Positions 11,681-22,325 of a stretch of 64,000 bases of DNA are shown here, in pieces (the stretch's first letter is position 1; every line of letters begins with the position of its first letter). The stretch comes from Macrothele yani (taxonomy: Eukaryota > Arthropoda > Arachnida > Araneae > Macrothelidae), in assembly GCA_039090855.1 (NCBI GenBank), contig CM077006.1:50539336-50603335 (forward strand), written 5' to 3'. Below the pieces are notes generated by a model. That model searched no databases. It had not been told where the DNA came from and saw nothing but the letters and a program-made list of their open reading frames with translations. Made by a program: the position numbers and the translations under genes.

Positions 11681-12407
11681 ATCAGATCAAATCAGATGTA
11701 GAGGCCGCCCCGGTGGCGCAGTGGTCTAAGCGATGGCCTCTGATCATTCGTCCGAACGGGGTTCGGGTTCGAATCCCGGTGAGGCATGGATGTTGTGTTT
11801 GTCTTACGGCACTGGCTCTCTCCCTTCCCTGGAACCAGTGATTCTAAATTAGGGACGGGCGACTGCTTATAGCCCATTGAGTTGCTCACGGTGGTCGTTA
11901 AACCTCCAATAAAAAAATCATTTGTCCGAACGGGGTCCGGGTTTGAATCCCGGTGAGGCATGGATGTTGTGTTTGTCTTATGGCACTGACTCTCTGCTTT
12001 CCCTGGAACCAGTGACCCTAAATTAGGGACGGGCGACTGCTTATAGCCCAATGAATTGCTCACGATGATCGTTAAACCTCGAATCAAAAAAAAAAAAAAA
12101 GAAAGATTTAGAGGATTTTAGGAAGGGAGTGTCTGACCCCAGGTCTTAAACAACCCTTAGAAATAGGAAGCTAGGAGTTTGGGCTAGAGTGCCCGATAGG
12201 AAAGTGACACCGAAACGAGGTAGAAAAGGGAGGAAGACGCCCTTATTTTATTACCGGGGGCCAGTACCCGGGGTCCGAAGGCTTAACGTGCCCATCCGAC
12301 GCACGGCGGGTATTTGGTGGTTCGAACGTTCGTACCTGCCCAGGATCGAACCTGAGGTTATTTCCATGGCAGTCATGAATGCTGACCACTAGGCCACCAG
12401 CGGCCTG
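11681..12407 (-). mobile_element. SINE-2 (second tRNA-like SINE family), interrupted
   Basis: Minus-strand copy of a second family. Read on that strand it has a tRNA-like head (GGCCTAGTGGTCAGC, B box GGTTCGATCC at about 12340), a body with TTCCTAAAATCCTCTA, and a (GATCT)n-type tail at 11681-11700. Flanks TAAAATCCGAAAG (11668-11680) and TAAATACCGAAAG (12408-12420) form a near-perfect 13-bp TSD. The copy is split by a SINE-1 pair at 11704-12103. The other copy is at 22995-23300. Confidence 0.85.
11704..12103 (+). mobile_element. SINE-1 head-to-tail pair
   Basis: A full-length SINE-1 (11704 to about 11916) is followed directly by a 5'-truncated second copy that starts at ATCATTTGTCCGAACGGGG and runs to a poly(A) at 12100. 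One TSD brackets both: AGATGTAGAG (11694-11703) and AGATTTAGAG (12104-12113). The single TSD implies one dimeric integration or a template switch. Confidence 0.85.
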
Positions 12408-12420
12408 TAAATACCGAAAG

Positions 12421-13690
12421 TAGGACTGGGGCAATTTTTTTTTATTTGAGGGAGGAGAAAGGACGAGCCTTAAATTTCCCCCTTCGAGCTCAAAAGTTTC
12501 TCACTTCCACTCAAATAGCACCCAGTTTTTCTTTTCATATCCCTGTTATAGGAAAGTATTGTTTATGATCGTACAAAAAAACAAACTTCGGGTTTTTGAC
12601 ATAATTTATCAAAAGAAAAAAGTTTGCATACAGCTCTTTAAGAACCCATTAAGAAAAAAAATACATTTTGTCGTTATTTCCGAACAACAATCAGAAGCTT
12701 TACAAAGGCACTTTCGTTCCTATTCAGTTCAGTGTTCCATGGGATAGATTTTTTATTTAGTTTATATTCCGTTTTGTCTTTCTCTGTTTTTCTCTGCATG
12801 AATAAGCTGCTTACGTCGTAAAAGTTTGAAGCACTTTAAAAAAATCCAAATTGCACAGTAATTATCAGGTGGTAGCTAATTTTGAAATTTCAATTCTTTG
12901 TAATTAATTTTAAAACCTGTTCTTGCAAACATTTACAATAGCAAATGAGTCAATTGAAATGCCAAAGTTCAACTGCCCGGCTGATTTATTCTCTATAGAA
13001 AGCAGGGGCGAACTGGGGGATTATACGCCCTGAGCACCTCTCAATTTGCCGCCCCTCTGCTTCCAGTCATGGCGCAGTGAATTATTTATTTAAAACGATA
13101 TTATAAATTTAGTTGCTCCCTGTAGCTCCCAAAAGATCCTGAACCCAATACAGACACTTTGTAAACGTGGTGAAGAGGAAGAGTCGGGATTTAAACAGTC
13201 TGATATGGGGAAGAGAGATAAAGAACATCTTACCTAAAATCAAAGAAACTGAAAAGCTTCAGGATTTTTTTATTTTTCTGGAGGAAACTACCTCCTTGTC
13301 ATTCATTTGATTCGATACTGTTTCCAACTGTTCAGGGCTTTAATGAACCTAGCTGTAATAGAAAATACGTACAATCAATATCAATGATACGCGGTGTATT
13401 TTCTTTAGGCCCGCATTACCAGTTCGTCCCCGGATGAAAAAACCGTGAATGAGAATTAAAGATTACAAGTAATCCACAAGTGATTTTTTAAAGCTACTGG
13501 ATATACATTGTACCGAATCTAAAAAGAAAAGTTCAATGGCTTAGAAAAACTGGAGAACGATTTTTAGTCTAATGACTTAAGAAAACTGGTAAACGTTTCT
13601 CAGTCTAATGAATAAAGAAAAACTTGCTGCACTGGGTATATGGTTCAAAGTAGAAATACATTAAAATGACAGTGGCTATTTTTTAAGGCT
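12421..13690. other. noncoding AT-rich DNA
   Basis: No supported gene. CAGGGGCGAACTGGGGG at about 13005 resembles a hAT-type terminus, but I found no partner end with a matching TSD. Confidence 0.35.
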
Positions 13691-13695
13691 CTGCG

Positions 13696-13892
13696 TTGTC
13701 CAAGTTGTTCAGTGGTCTAAGCGCAGGCTTCTTACCATTCGTCCAAGTTGGGTGTGGGTTCGAATCCTGGTAAGGCATCGATGCTATGTTTATCTTGGTT
13801 TTCTTCCTTCCCGGGAACCAGCGGCTCCTAATTAGGGACGACCAACTGCTAATAGTCCACTGAGTTGCTCAAGGTAATCATTAAACCTGGAG
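13696..13892 (+). mobile_element. SINE-1, old diverged copy
   Basis: Recognisable head (TTCAGTGGTCTAAGCGCAGG), B box GGGTTCGAATCCTGG and body (GGGAACCAGCGGCTCCTAAT) ending ATCATTAAACCTGG without a poly(A). Heavily mutated, so an old insertion. Confidence 0.8.
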
Positions 13893-13966
13893 GTTAGGCA
13901 CATCAGCTTCTTTGCCTCCATTCACTGCTTTGAAAAATTCGCTTCACTGATTTGAGATGGTTTTTT

Positions 13967-14175
13967 CTTATGGAAGGTTTAACGACTACTGTGAGCAACT
14001 CAATGGGCTATTAGCAGTCGTCCTTCCCTACTTTAGGGTCACTGGTTCCAGGGAAGAGCGAGAGCCAGTGGGGTAAGACAAACACAACATCCATGCCTCA
14101 CGGGATTTGAACCCGGACCCCTTTTGGACGATTGATCAGAGGCCATCGCTTAGACCACTGAGCCACTGGGGCGGC
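13967..14175 (-). mobile_element. SINE-1
   Basis: Minus-strand copy, moderately diverged (GTCGTCCTTCCCTACTTTAG in the body), with the complete tRNA-like head ending GGGGCGGC at 14175. TSD not clearly recognisable. Confidence 0.85.
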
Positions 14176-14568
14176 AATATAAGATGTTCACACTTCATAG
14201 TGTATGTTACTCTGTTCCTGGTTAGCTGCATGGAATACTGTATGAGACTAACTGAAGTCTTTAAAAGGAAAATACTAAAGATGCAACTTCCTTTTTTTAG
14301 CTACAACTTCTGCTTTTTGCATTCCCTAGAGCATGAATTTACGTCCCTGGAATGACCATTCTGGGAGGGCTACTGCCCTCCTTGCCCTCCCGGTAGCTAC
14401 GGTCCTAATCTGATTGATGGTCTTGGGTAGCCAATTCCAATTCCCGTAAAAACCCGCAGGACTGAAGACAGTCATTTTTAAGTGATTCAGCTTGATCAGT
14501 GGCGGTGGAACCGCCCAGGCCGCCAGGGCCCGGTCAATAATTTTAGCCAAGATTTTTATTTGGCATAT

Positions 14569-14731
14569 TATAACGAAGTCAATTTCTCCGTCATTTTTGG
14601 TCTACGCCGGGATTCGAACCTGAGGCCGCTTATTCCGGAACAAGTCGCTCTACCAACTGAGCTACGCAGACATTTATTCTGATTCCTATCTGCCTTTATG
14701 TCGTGTGCGTCCTGCTGGCAGGTACGTCACA
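14569..14731 (-). repeat. left terminal direct repeat of the mini-LTR element
   Basis: Starts TATAACGAAG and ends GGTACGTCACA on the plus strand. Contains a tRNA-like unit at 14600-14671. Differs from the right repeat by C/A near 14580 and T/C near 14621. Confidence 0.85.
14600..14671 (-). other. tRNA-like Pol III unit in the left repeat
   Basis: 72 nt on the minus strand. The acceptor arms GTCTGCG and CGTAGAC pair over 7 bp with one G-T. The D arm is GCTCAGTTGGTAGAGC. The T arm carries GGTTCGAATCC (perfect B box), and the A box is TAGCTCAGTTGG. The anticodon arm is an over-long CTTGTTCC/GGAATAAG hairpin that leaves no proper 7-nt loop, so I read it as a tRNA-derived promoter or fold, not a working tRNA. 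This left copy has a T-stem change (ACCTGAGG). Confidence 0.7.
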
Positions 14732-14993
14732 TCTCACAGCCCGAAAGAGGGCCGGGGGCATGGCCCATGGGTCATGGCCCATGGGTCAGCCGTGACCATG
14801 AATCGTTGCAGGCAGCCATCCACTGTAGAACGTGCACTTGAGAACTCCCAGTCAATCTGCTGTGTGGAATGCAACATCAAACATTTTTATTTTTCGAAGC
14901 GCTGGAGAAGGAATTCTCTGATTTTTCCTGTCTCGCGGTGTGGAAATAACATCACACCAATGCGAGATTTCGAACAGCCGGGTCATCCGGATA

Positions 14994-15005
14994 GTTCGGG
15001 CGCCA
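14994..15005 (-). other. putative primer binding site (tRNA-Lys type)
   Basis: Minus strand TGGCGCCCGAAC, one base inside the first terminal repeat as read on that strand. It matches the complement of the tRNA-Lys 3' end over 12 nt and then diverges. Confidence 0.65.
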
Positions 15006-15006
15006 T

Positions 15007-15169
15007 TATAACGAAGTAAATTTCTCCGTCATTTTTGGTCTACGCCGGGATTCGAACCCGAGGCCGCTTATTCCGGAACAAGTCGCTCTACCAACTGAGC
15101 TACGCAGACATTTATTCTGATTCCTATCTGCCTTTATGTCGTGTGCGTCCTGCTGGCAGGTACGTCACA
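15007..15169 (-). repeat. right terminal direct repeat of the mini-LTR element
   Basis: Second copy of the 163-bp repeat, near identical to the left one. The high identity means recent insertion or recent conversion between the repeats. Confidence 0.85.
15038..15109 (-). other. tRNA-like Pol III unit in the right repeat
   Basis: Same 72-nt unit as at 14600, here with the canonical T arm (ATTCGAACCCGAGG on the plus strand). Both internal Pol III boxes are intact. Confidence 0.7.
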
Positions 15170-15370
15170 ATATGTGTGATTTTTTGTTGTGATGTGCCTT
15201 AGAAAGTTGCTCTAGGTAAGTGGTCAGGTGGTCCTAATTCCCAACAAAGCTCCTTAGGCATTGTTTTTCTTCTGTTTGTTCCAGGAAGCAGGAAGAGAGG
15301 AAGGTGCACCACAATTCGAAATTTCGGGCCCGGTCAACGAACTTCACTTTCCGCCGACCCTGAGCTTGAT

Positions 15371-17278
15371 CACCTCCGTAGAATTCACACAGTTTTTCTC
15401 AGTCATTAGTTTCGCTTTCACTTTACCAACGATAAAATTTCTGCTATGCATTAAACCAAATTTTTCGGTGTGGCTCCAAGGACCCAGACCGAATCAACAA
15501 CTGGTCGTAAAATATTCCTCTAATACTTTATTTCTTCGTCTACCTAATGAGCAAGTATGATATCGATTCTTCCTAGGATTGATGCTGTGTCTTTAGTTGC
15601 TAAAAATCATTGCTGGGAAGAATTTGTAAGACATATCAAGTGGTCATTACCGTGTTTTCAGTCATCAAAACTATCTTTTCATAGAATTTCCACTAAATAA
15701 GCGGCACGGCAGGCGGAAAAGTAAACGAGTGCAAGGGTTGTAAATTATTTCCCCCCCCCCATTTAGTCCCCGCCTAACTGAAATGAGAATTTACTAGTCC
15801 CAACTTACTTTGACCTAATTTTATAAAATAAATTAAAGTTTTAATTTAGGTAATGACGATTTTTCAGAATATGATATCAAGCAAAACACTTTTTATTTGC
15901 CCTCTCAATAGAGCCTATCCACATCTAACCTCAGAGGCTGTTTTTTTTTTCATTCAATCAGTTTATCAACACCGGAGAGCAGGAAACTTTGATCAACTTG
16001 CACGTTTTCAAGTAAGACGAGTTACTTGAAACGCATATCTTTTTTTTACTGTTTTTCCCTAAAAAATACACATACTCTTCACAACAGCAGATGCGTTTAC
16101 TGAAATAGAATTGTTAGCCTTAAAACGTATAAGGTTAGACAGCTGTGTGTATACCTTATTTGAAAAAAGTATGTAAAATATCTGAAAAAATATGCCAGTT
16201 TAATGGCCACAGCTTTGGAAAAACAAACTTTTAAAGGATAATCCCGGGATAGTGAAAATTATTTTTCTCTAGTCCGAACATAAAAACCGGTAGTACCGGA
16301 CGTCGGACTAGCCTGTTTTTCGCCCCCTGCGGTGGTCTAGAAACACAATAAATATTATCTTACATTTTTTTCCAAAACAATTTGAGTTTCGAATAAGGCT
16401 TTAGGTAAATACCTCTGTGTTCACCAAATCGCATCTTCGATTGTGAAAAGCCCACATCTTCTTCGTCTTACTTGAAACCATGCAAGAAAGTCATACATTC
16501 CACTATTTTTTTCATCGTCACGAATGACATTGACATCAGGGTCGTAGCTACCGGAAAGTAGGCTGTTGCTCTCCTAGACTGGTTATACTACGGGCTAAAT
16601 TCATGTTCCGAGGTGTTTGAGAAATAGAACTGCACAACGTGTGAATAACCTTACTGAAAAGTGTAACTCAAAAAGAACGTTATGCATTTCAGAATTTTTT
16701 TTTCAGAGACTTTATTCAGTCGCACACAATATTTCGCGCAGCTAACCAGGGTAAAGAGTAACGTACTGTGTGAAGTGGGAAAGCTTCATATGCACGAAAG
16801 GAATTGTCCTAAACAGCGGAGAGAGGCATATAAAACAATAAGCGGATATGCTTAACCTCTGTGACCTTTCCAAAGACGCCGTAGGAAAGAAGAGCTACTT
16901 AACCATCTGTGATCTATCGCAGAAAGTCCGTCGCAGTGTTTAACCTTGAACGGAATTTTTCCAAGCCCTACCCCGAAAATAACTTCCTCTTGTTACGTTG
17001 ACTACCTGATCCTCATTCGTTCTGTGCTGATTCGGTTTCCACTTTGTATTTCTGCCGAATGCTGTGTTGTCAGCGTTGACATTACTTCTACGTTTTACTC
17101 GATGTTTACAGCCATTCGCTGGCATTCACCTAGTTTTCCCTTTTTTAATAAAATGATGTCAAAATCCTGAAGTGCAGTTTTCGGATGATCATAATACTTT
17201 CCTATACAACGGAGGTATGAAAAAGTGAAAACTGCGGACTCTTTCAGTGGAAATGAAGAACTTATGTTGTTAATGCAT
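15371..17278. other. noncoding DNA
   Basis: No supported gene. A hAT-type terminus-like string (CAGGGTCGTAGCTACCGG, about 16538) has no matched partner that I can find. A C-run at about 15751. Confidence 0.35.
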
Positions 17279-17805
17279 GAGTATGACGGTGGCGGCTTTT
17301 CAGGTGAAGTAGGTGAAGTGCCTCTTCACCTATTTTACTTAAAATAAAGTTTTATTCAGTAATTTGTATAATATATTCTTTTTTGTCTCTATTGGGTTAC
17401 AAAATACTCAAAATGCTTATTAGATATCAATTCACATAGCGCGTTCAATACGGAAAACAAGTCCTCATACGCAAAACAGTGCAAGTGAAGAGCCGAAATG
17501 AAAACCCTTGGAAATCTGCAGCTTTCGACCGAGTTGCTATGGTAACCGTGGCGTTAACCTCCCCTATCTGGCTAGCAAGTGAAGTGTTTTATCTTTCGGC
17601 GCCGAAGCTCTGCAGATGGAACAGTGACCTTCGAAGGAGATCACGGTGAAACGGGACGGTTTACCCAGGGTATCTTGCAGGGTTGTGGTACATGCTTTCC
17701 GAAAGGGATTTGTTTTTTCGTGCTTTGTGATTATTTGTCAAAATGTTTAGCTGTTACTGTAGTTTCGTGTACAGTTTAATAGTTAGTGATAGTTTTAATT
17801 AAAGT

Positions 17806-18770
17806 ATGTATCCTGTGAACGACATTGTTTGCAATTTATTACAAACTCCATTTAATCGGTGGAAAGATGAAGATAAAAGAGACATTTTACTTCAAGAAAG
17901 ACCGACGGATTCACTGATATTTGTTGCCAAAAAAGAAATCAAGAAGAGCGGTAAATCTTACAATACTAATTTTAAAAATTGTTGGTTTACTGAATATAGA
18001 TGGCTTTGTAGTATTTCTGTGTTACAAAAATTATTTTGTTGGCCCTGCTTCCTTCTTAGTAAAAAACATTCGGCGTGGAATAAAATCGGATTCTCAGATT
18101 TATTAAATATAACACGCTCACTTCATAAACATGGCGATTCTATAGCGAACACCTGAAATGCGAGTTAATGCTAAGGAATTTTGAAAAAAATCAGAACATC
18201 ATTGCCGATGCCCTGAAGGAAAATGCTAGGCTTTTGAAAATGCAATTTCAACGAAAACGTTCGTTTAAAATGACTTTTCCTGAACACAGTGATTGATGCA
18301 GTATTATATTTGAGCAAACAAGAACTAGCATTCCGTGGCCATGACGAAAGCATGGACTCGATAAATCGTGGAAATTTTAAGGAATTACTTTCATTGTTGA
18401 TATCAAGAAGTCCTTTTAAAATTCAAAATCAATACGAAAAGATAAAAAAAATGTTTTCACAGGTGACTCAAAAACTATTCAAAATGAATTAATTGAATGT
18501 ATTCTTGAATATATAAACGATCACGTTAAAAATGAAATAAATGAAGTTCAATGCTTTTCTATTCAAGTAAATGACACCACAGATATAAATCAGACTTCTC
18601 AGTGCTCTTTAATAAGATTTGTTGATTCGGAAAGTGTATTGGCTCAGCGATTTTTGGGTTTCCACGACGTGAGTGGAGATCGAACGTCAGAAGCTTTATA
18701 CAAAATGCTAGACAACATTTTGGAACAATTCGATTATCAACACAAATTAATAGGACAATGTTACGATGGA
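17806..18770 (+). pseudogene. hAT-C transposase, N-terminal half
   Basis: Starts MYPVNDIVCNLLQTPFNRWK. It has a TTF-type zinc finger-like segment (WFTEYRWLCSISVLQKLFCW, about 17985-18045) and then the start of the catalytic region (FSIQVNDTTDINQTSQCSLI and GQCYDG at 18755-18770). This is the ZMYM1-like type of hAT transposase often seen in arthropods (family knowledge). Frameshifts near 18150, 18290 and 18480 and several stops disable it. It ends where hAT-D inserted. Confidence 0.85.
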
Positions 18771-19142
18771 CAGTAGCGGATTTCCAATTAGGCACGGTAG
18801 GCACATGCCTATGGGCGCAGCTCCATGAGGGGCGCAAAAATTTCAGTTTGGGTGTAAAAATGTGGTGGGACTGGGAAGTGGGAACAATGCTAAGCAGTGT
18901 CATGTTTGGACATAGCAGCTTTCCCTAAAATGTAATTTTGAGGTTTGTGTGCGTGAGGCAACAACACTACCAGCGCTTTTGGGGCACCACCGCACTACAA
19001 CCTCCTGTTTGGGAACGGGAGGAGGGAGTTTTCTTTGTCTGAGTGATTCTCAGCTCACATTCTTGGACGGAACTACTGCTGCAATGGAGGGGGCATGGGT
19101 GTGACCGCGTGAGACCCATTTACCATACCATATGTGGTCGAA

Positions 19143-22100
19143 GGGATGTAAGGTCAGGTGATGCCTAACATCACAGCCTCTCCTTGACAAATGTCAACCC
19201 CGCCTTCTCGTGGTGCATCCTGTTCCCACTAAAGGGCTCTGACGACCGCCAATAGCGGTATAACTATACCATCGGGATCAGAGGAAATGCTATCCCACAC
19301 TCACCAACCCGCTTGGCCAGCGTGGTGAGTTATGGCCAAACACCTCCAAAATGACTCTACAACTTAAATCTTGGCCCTCAGACTCCGGCAGCTGGAATGT
19401 ACCTGGCCAAGACAGCGGCCAGTGCGACATGAAGGCAGATGGTGCTAAGAATCCCCGGAGGACCGGACTAGGCTGCCATCTGATGCTGACCTTGGCTACT
19501 TACAATGGACGCTCCCTATCTTCTGATTCAAGGCTTCTTGAATTGGAAGAGGAACTACAAAGGATCAAGTGGGACATCGTGGGGCTAAGTGAGGTAAGGA
19601 GAAAAGGAGAAGATCTCATTGAACTGAAAAGTGGACATCTCTTCTATTATTGTGGGACAGATACTGGCAGAACTAGTGGTGTTGGATTTATAATAAACAA
19701 GAAACTGAAGGATAAAGTGGTAGAAGTTGAAAGTTTCTCTGACAGAGCTGCACGACTCGTTATCCAACTCTCGAGAAGATACCAGGCTCAGATTATTCAA
19801 ACTTATGCACCCACCACAAGTCATCCTGAAGAAGAAATTGAAGAATTTTATGAGGAAATTCGTCATCTAAATAATAAAGGTAAGCAGCACTTGAAGATAA
19901 TTATGGGAGATTTCAATGCAAAAATAGGGCACCGGCAACAGAATGAAACTTCAGTAGGTAAATTCGGTCACGGCAACAGAAACCAGCGTGGAAATACTCT
20001 CGTTGAGTTTGCAGATGCAGAAGGATTTTTCATCTTGAACTCCTTTTTCAAGAAAAAGCCACACAAGAAATGGACATGGAGACATCCAATTGGGAAGACA
20101 AGTGAAATTGATTTTATTATGTGTAACAAAAAATTCGTCATCGAAGACTGCAGTGTGCTGAACAAGTTCAACACAGGTAGTGACCATAGATTGGTGAGAT
20201 GTAAGATGCACCTCAACACTAAACTGGAACGAGGCAAGCTCATAAGACAAACAAAATGTATTGACATAACCAACCTTAAAAAACACCATAATACTTTCAA
20301 GTTGGAACTGAAGAACAGATTCTCTGCTTTAGAAGGCCTAACATCGGAAGAAGTGGATATTTCGGAAGTTAACAGAAAAGTAACCAAAGCTCTTATGGAA
20401 ACAGCAACAAAATTAGCTGGGTCTAAGAACAAGTTGCATGTGAACAAATTATCAGGAAAAACCAAAATGTTGATGCAAAAAAGAAGAGAGATGAGGACAA
20501 CTAAAGAAGATGTGACTTCCAAAGTGGAATATATAGAGCTATGCAAGACAGTACGAAAAAGTATCACTGAAGACGTAAGGAAATTCAACTGTGAGCTAGT
20601 GAGGAAAGCAATTGAAAACAACCAAGGCCTAAAGATAGCAAAGGGACATCTCAGTAAGGGAAGAAAACAGATTATGGCTCTGAGAAAAGAAGATGGTTCT
20701 ATAACAAGAAATAGAGGCGAAATTTTGACAAGAGTGAAAGATTTCTACTCCAAATTATATGAAAGGGATGATACATGTACTCCAGACATCATGAAAGGTA
20801 CCAGAGTTCTTCCAGTCCTTCCAGCAGAAGTTGCTCATGCAATCAAGAACATGAAGCGGGGGAAGGCTCCAGGAGAAGATGAAATTACTGTAGACATCAT
20901 ACAAGAAGCAAGTGGAGAAATCGAAACAGTACTCGCCCAAATTTTCACTCGATGCCTTAATGAAGGGAAAATTCCTGAGGATTGGAACAATGCTACAATG
21001 ATCCTGCTACATAAAAAAGGTGACATTGAGGATCTCAGGAACTACAGACCTATCAGCCTCCTATCAGTGGTTTATAAAATCTTCACCAAAGTTCTTTCAC
21101 ACCGCTTGAAGGTAACACTGGACATGGCTCAACCGAGAGAACAAGCTGGATTCAGGAGTGGCTACAGCACAATAGATCATATCCACGTACTGAGAGAACT
21201 AATTGAAAGAGCGAGGGAATATGAACTTCCATTGTGCATGGCTTTTATCGATTATGAAAAAGCCTTTGATTCGGTGAAACCATCAGCAGTTACAACGGCT
21301 CTGAAATCCTGCGGTATTGAAGATGCATACATTAATATTATTAATAACATCTATGAAAATGCAAGTGCAAAGATTCGGCTGTTTGAAAATACAACACACA
21401 TAAAAATTGGAAAGGGAGTGAGACAAGGTGACACCATATCTCCGAAGCTCTTTAATGCCACATTGGAAAATGTCTTTCAATCACTGAACTGGGAAAACAA
21501 AGGGATAAAGATTAATGGAGATTATCTAACCCACCTTCGTTTTGCTGATGACGTAGTCATTTTTGCAACTACGCCATCAGAGCTGCAGAGTATGATCCAG
21601 GAACTTGCTGACAAGAGTAAAGAAGTGGGATTAAAAATGAACTTTCAGAAGACAAAAGTGATGTTCAATGCTTTTACAAGAAATGAAGATTTATCGATTG
21701 ATGGAGAAAAACTGGAGATAACAGATACGTATGTTTATCTTGGACAGCAGATATCAAGTGAGGGTCACATTAATGAAGAAATTAATCGGCGTACAAAACT
21801 TGCCTGGAGAGCTTTTGGAAGAAACAGCATAATTTTCAAGAGCAATATGCCATTATGTCTTAAAAGAAAAGTGTTTGATCAATGCATCCTTCCAGTGCTT
21901 ACGTATGGTGCAGAGACGTGGACCTTAACTAAAAGAGACATACAAAGGCTGCAGACAACTCAAAGTAGCATGGAGAGGTGCATGCTTGGTATAACCAAGA
22001 GAGATAAGAAGAGGAACTCGTGGATCCGAAAAATGACGAGAGTGGAAGACATCATGATCAGAGTTAAATCCCTGAAATGGCAATGGGCTGGACATACTGC

Positions 22101-22325
22101 CAGAAGAACAGACCATAGATGGACAGCCGAAATTTTAGATTGGACTCCAAGGGACAGGAAAAGACCCAGAAAAAGACCACATGGGAGATGGGTGGATGAA
22201 ATTCGAAAATATGCGGGAGTGACATGGAGGAGACTGGCACAAGACAGACCGTTGTGGAGGAAACTTGGGGAGACCTTCGTCCAGCAGTGGATTGATAATG
22301 GTTGACAATGATGATGATGATGATG
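19143..22325 (+). mobile_element. full-length RTE-type LINE
   Basis: A 3.18-kb non-LTR retrotransposon with a short 5' leader (19143-19350), a single long ORF, and a very short 3' end that runs straight into a (GAT)n tail. These are marks of the RTE clade. A perfect 11-bp TSD ATGTGGTCGAA lies at 19132-19142 and 22326-22336. Related fragments occur at 41016-43200 (minus) and 49680-49922 (plus). Confidence 0.92.
19351..22305 (+). CDS. RTE endonuclease/reverse transcriptase, intact 984-aa ORF
   Basis: Makes the nick and cDNA for target-primed reverse transcription in the nucleus. Residues about 45-285 are an APE-type endonuclease: LATYNGRSL, then GDFNAKIG at ~186 and GSDHRLVRC at ~275, the catalytic Asp/His region. 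Residues about 490-800 are the reverse transcriptase: GKAPGEDEI, NYRPISLLSVVYKIFTKVLS, AFIDYEKAFDS at ~631, GVRQGDTISPKLFN, and FADDVVIF at ~731. The C-terminal part (WAGHTARRTDHRWT, GRWVDEIRKYAGVTWRRLAQ) is typical of RTE and lacks a CCHC knuckle. The length is normal for the clade and there is no ORF1. The first ATG at 19351 is the longest option; a start nearer MLTLATYNGR (about 19483) is possible. No internal stop, so it could still be active. Confidence 0.93.
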   Translation: MTLQLKSWPSDSGSWNVPGQDSGQCDMKADGAKNPRRTGLGCHLMLTLATYNGRSLSSDSRLLELEEELQRIKWDIVGLSEVRRKGEDLIELKSGHLFYYCGTDTGRTSGVGFIINKKLKDKVVEVESFSDRAARLVIQLSRRYQAQIIQTYAPTTSHPEEEIEEFYEEIRHLNNKGKQHLKIIMGDFNAKIGHRQQNETSVGKFGHGNRNQRGNTLVEFADAEGFFILNSFFKKKPHKKWTWRHPIGKTSEIDFIMCNKKFVIEDCSVLNKFNTGSDHRLVRCKMHLNTKLERGKLIRQTKCIDITNLKKHHNTFKLELKNRFSALEGLTSEEVDISEVNRKVTKALMETATKLAGSKNKLHVNKLSGKTKMLMQKRREMRTTKEDVTSKVEYIELCKTVRKSITEDVRKFNCELVRKAIENNQGLKIAKGHLSKGRKQIMALRKEDGSITRNRGEILTRVKDFYSKLYERDDTCTPDIMKGTRVLPVLPAEVAHAIKNMKRGKAPGEDEITVDIIQEASGEIETVLAQIFTRCLNEGKIPEDWNNATMILLHKKGDIEDLRNYRPISLLSVVYKIFTKVLSHRLKVTLDMAQPREQAGFRSGYSTIDHIHVLRELIERAREYELPLCMAFIDYEKAFDSVKPSAVTTALKSCGIEDAYINIINNIYENASAKIRLFENTTHIKIGKGVRQGDTISPKLFNATLENVFQSLNWENKGIKINGDYLTHLRFADDVVIFATTPSELQSMIQELADKSKEVGLKMNFQKTKVMFNAFTRNEDLSIDGEKLEITDTYVYLGQQISSEGHINEEINRRTKLAWRAFGRNSIIFKSNMPLCLKRKVFDQCILPVLTYGAETWTLTKRDIQRLQTTQSSMERCMLGITKRDKKRNSWIRKMTRVEDIMIRVKSLKWQWAGHTARRTDHRWTAEILDWTPRDRKRPRKRPHGRWVDEIRKYAGVTWRRLAQDRPLWRKLGETFVQQWIDNG

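Larger units (their letters stand above)
14569..15169 (-). mobile_element. TRIM-like miniature LTR element with tRNA-like terminal repeats
   Basis: Two 163-bp direct repeats (14569-14731 and 15007-15169) differ at only two positions that I see and enclose 275 bp with no coding capacity. A 4-bp ATAT TSD (14565-14568, 15170-15173) is confirmed by the empty-site relative at 29540. Read on the minus strand each repeat starts TGTGACGTACC, and the internal region begins one base after the first repeat with TGGCGCCCGAAC. That string is complementary to the 3' end of tRNA-Lys, so it looks like a reverse-transcription primer binding site. Each repeat carries a cloverleaf-like tRNA unit with both Pol III boxes. 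Small size, LTR-like direct repeats and the primer site fit a TRIM. A clear polypurine tract is not visible. An alternative reading is a dimeric tRNA-SINE around an unrelated spacer, but the primer site and 4-bp TSD argue for an LTR-type element. Confidence 0.75.
14497..15362. mobile_element. hAT MITE (family B), carrying the mini-LTR element
   Basis: Left end CAGTGGCGGTGGAACCGC; the complement of the right end is CAGGGTCGGCGGAAAGTG. A perfect 8-bp TSD AGCTTGAT lies at 14489-14496 and 15363-15370. An uninterrupted relative at 29444-29734 shows the empty site of the inner insertion: there TTGGCATATGTGTGATT is continuous, while here 601 bp separate GGCATAT from ATATGTGTG. No coding capacity, so it depends on a hAT transposase in trans (family knowledge). 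Confidence 0.92.

Noticed and set aside
13005..14405. A hAT element between CAGGGGCGAACTG (13007) and GTAGCTACGGTCCT (14392)
   Set aside because: The two ends are not inverted repeats of each other and no matching 8-bp TSD was found.
14600..14671. A functional tRNA gene
   Set aside because: Acceptor, D and T arms look good, but the anticodon arm pairs too far to leave a 7-nt loop, and the unit is part of a mobile repeat present twice.
16538..16600. hAT terminus CAGGGTCGTAGCTACCGG
   Set aside because: No partner end or TSD located; may be a solo fragment.
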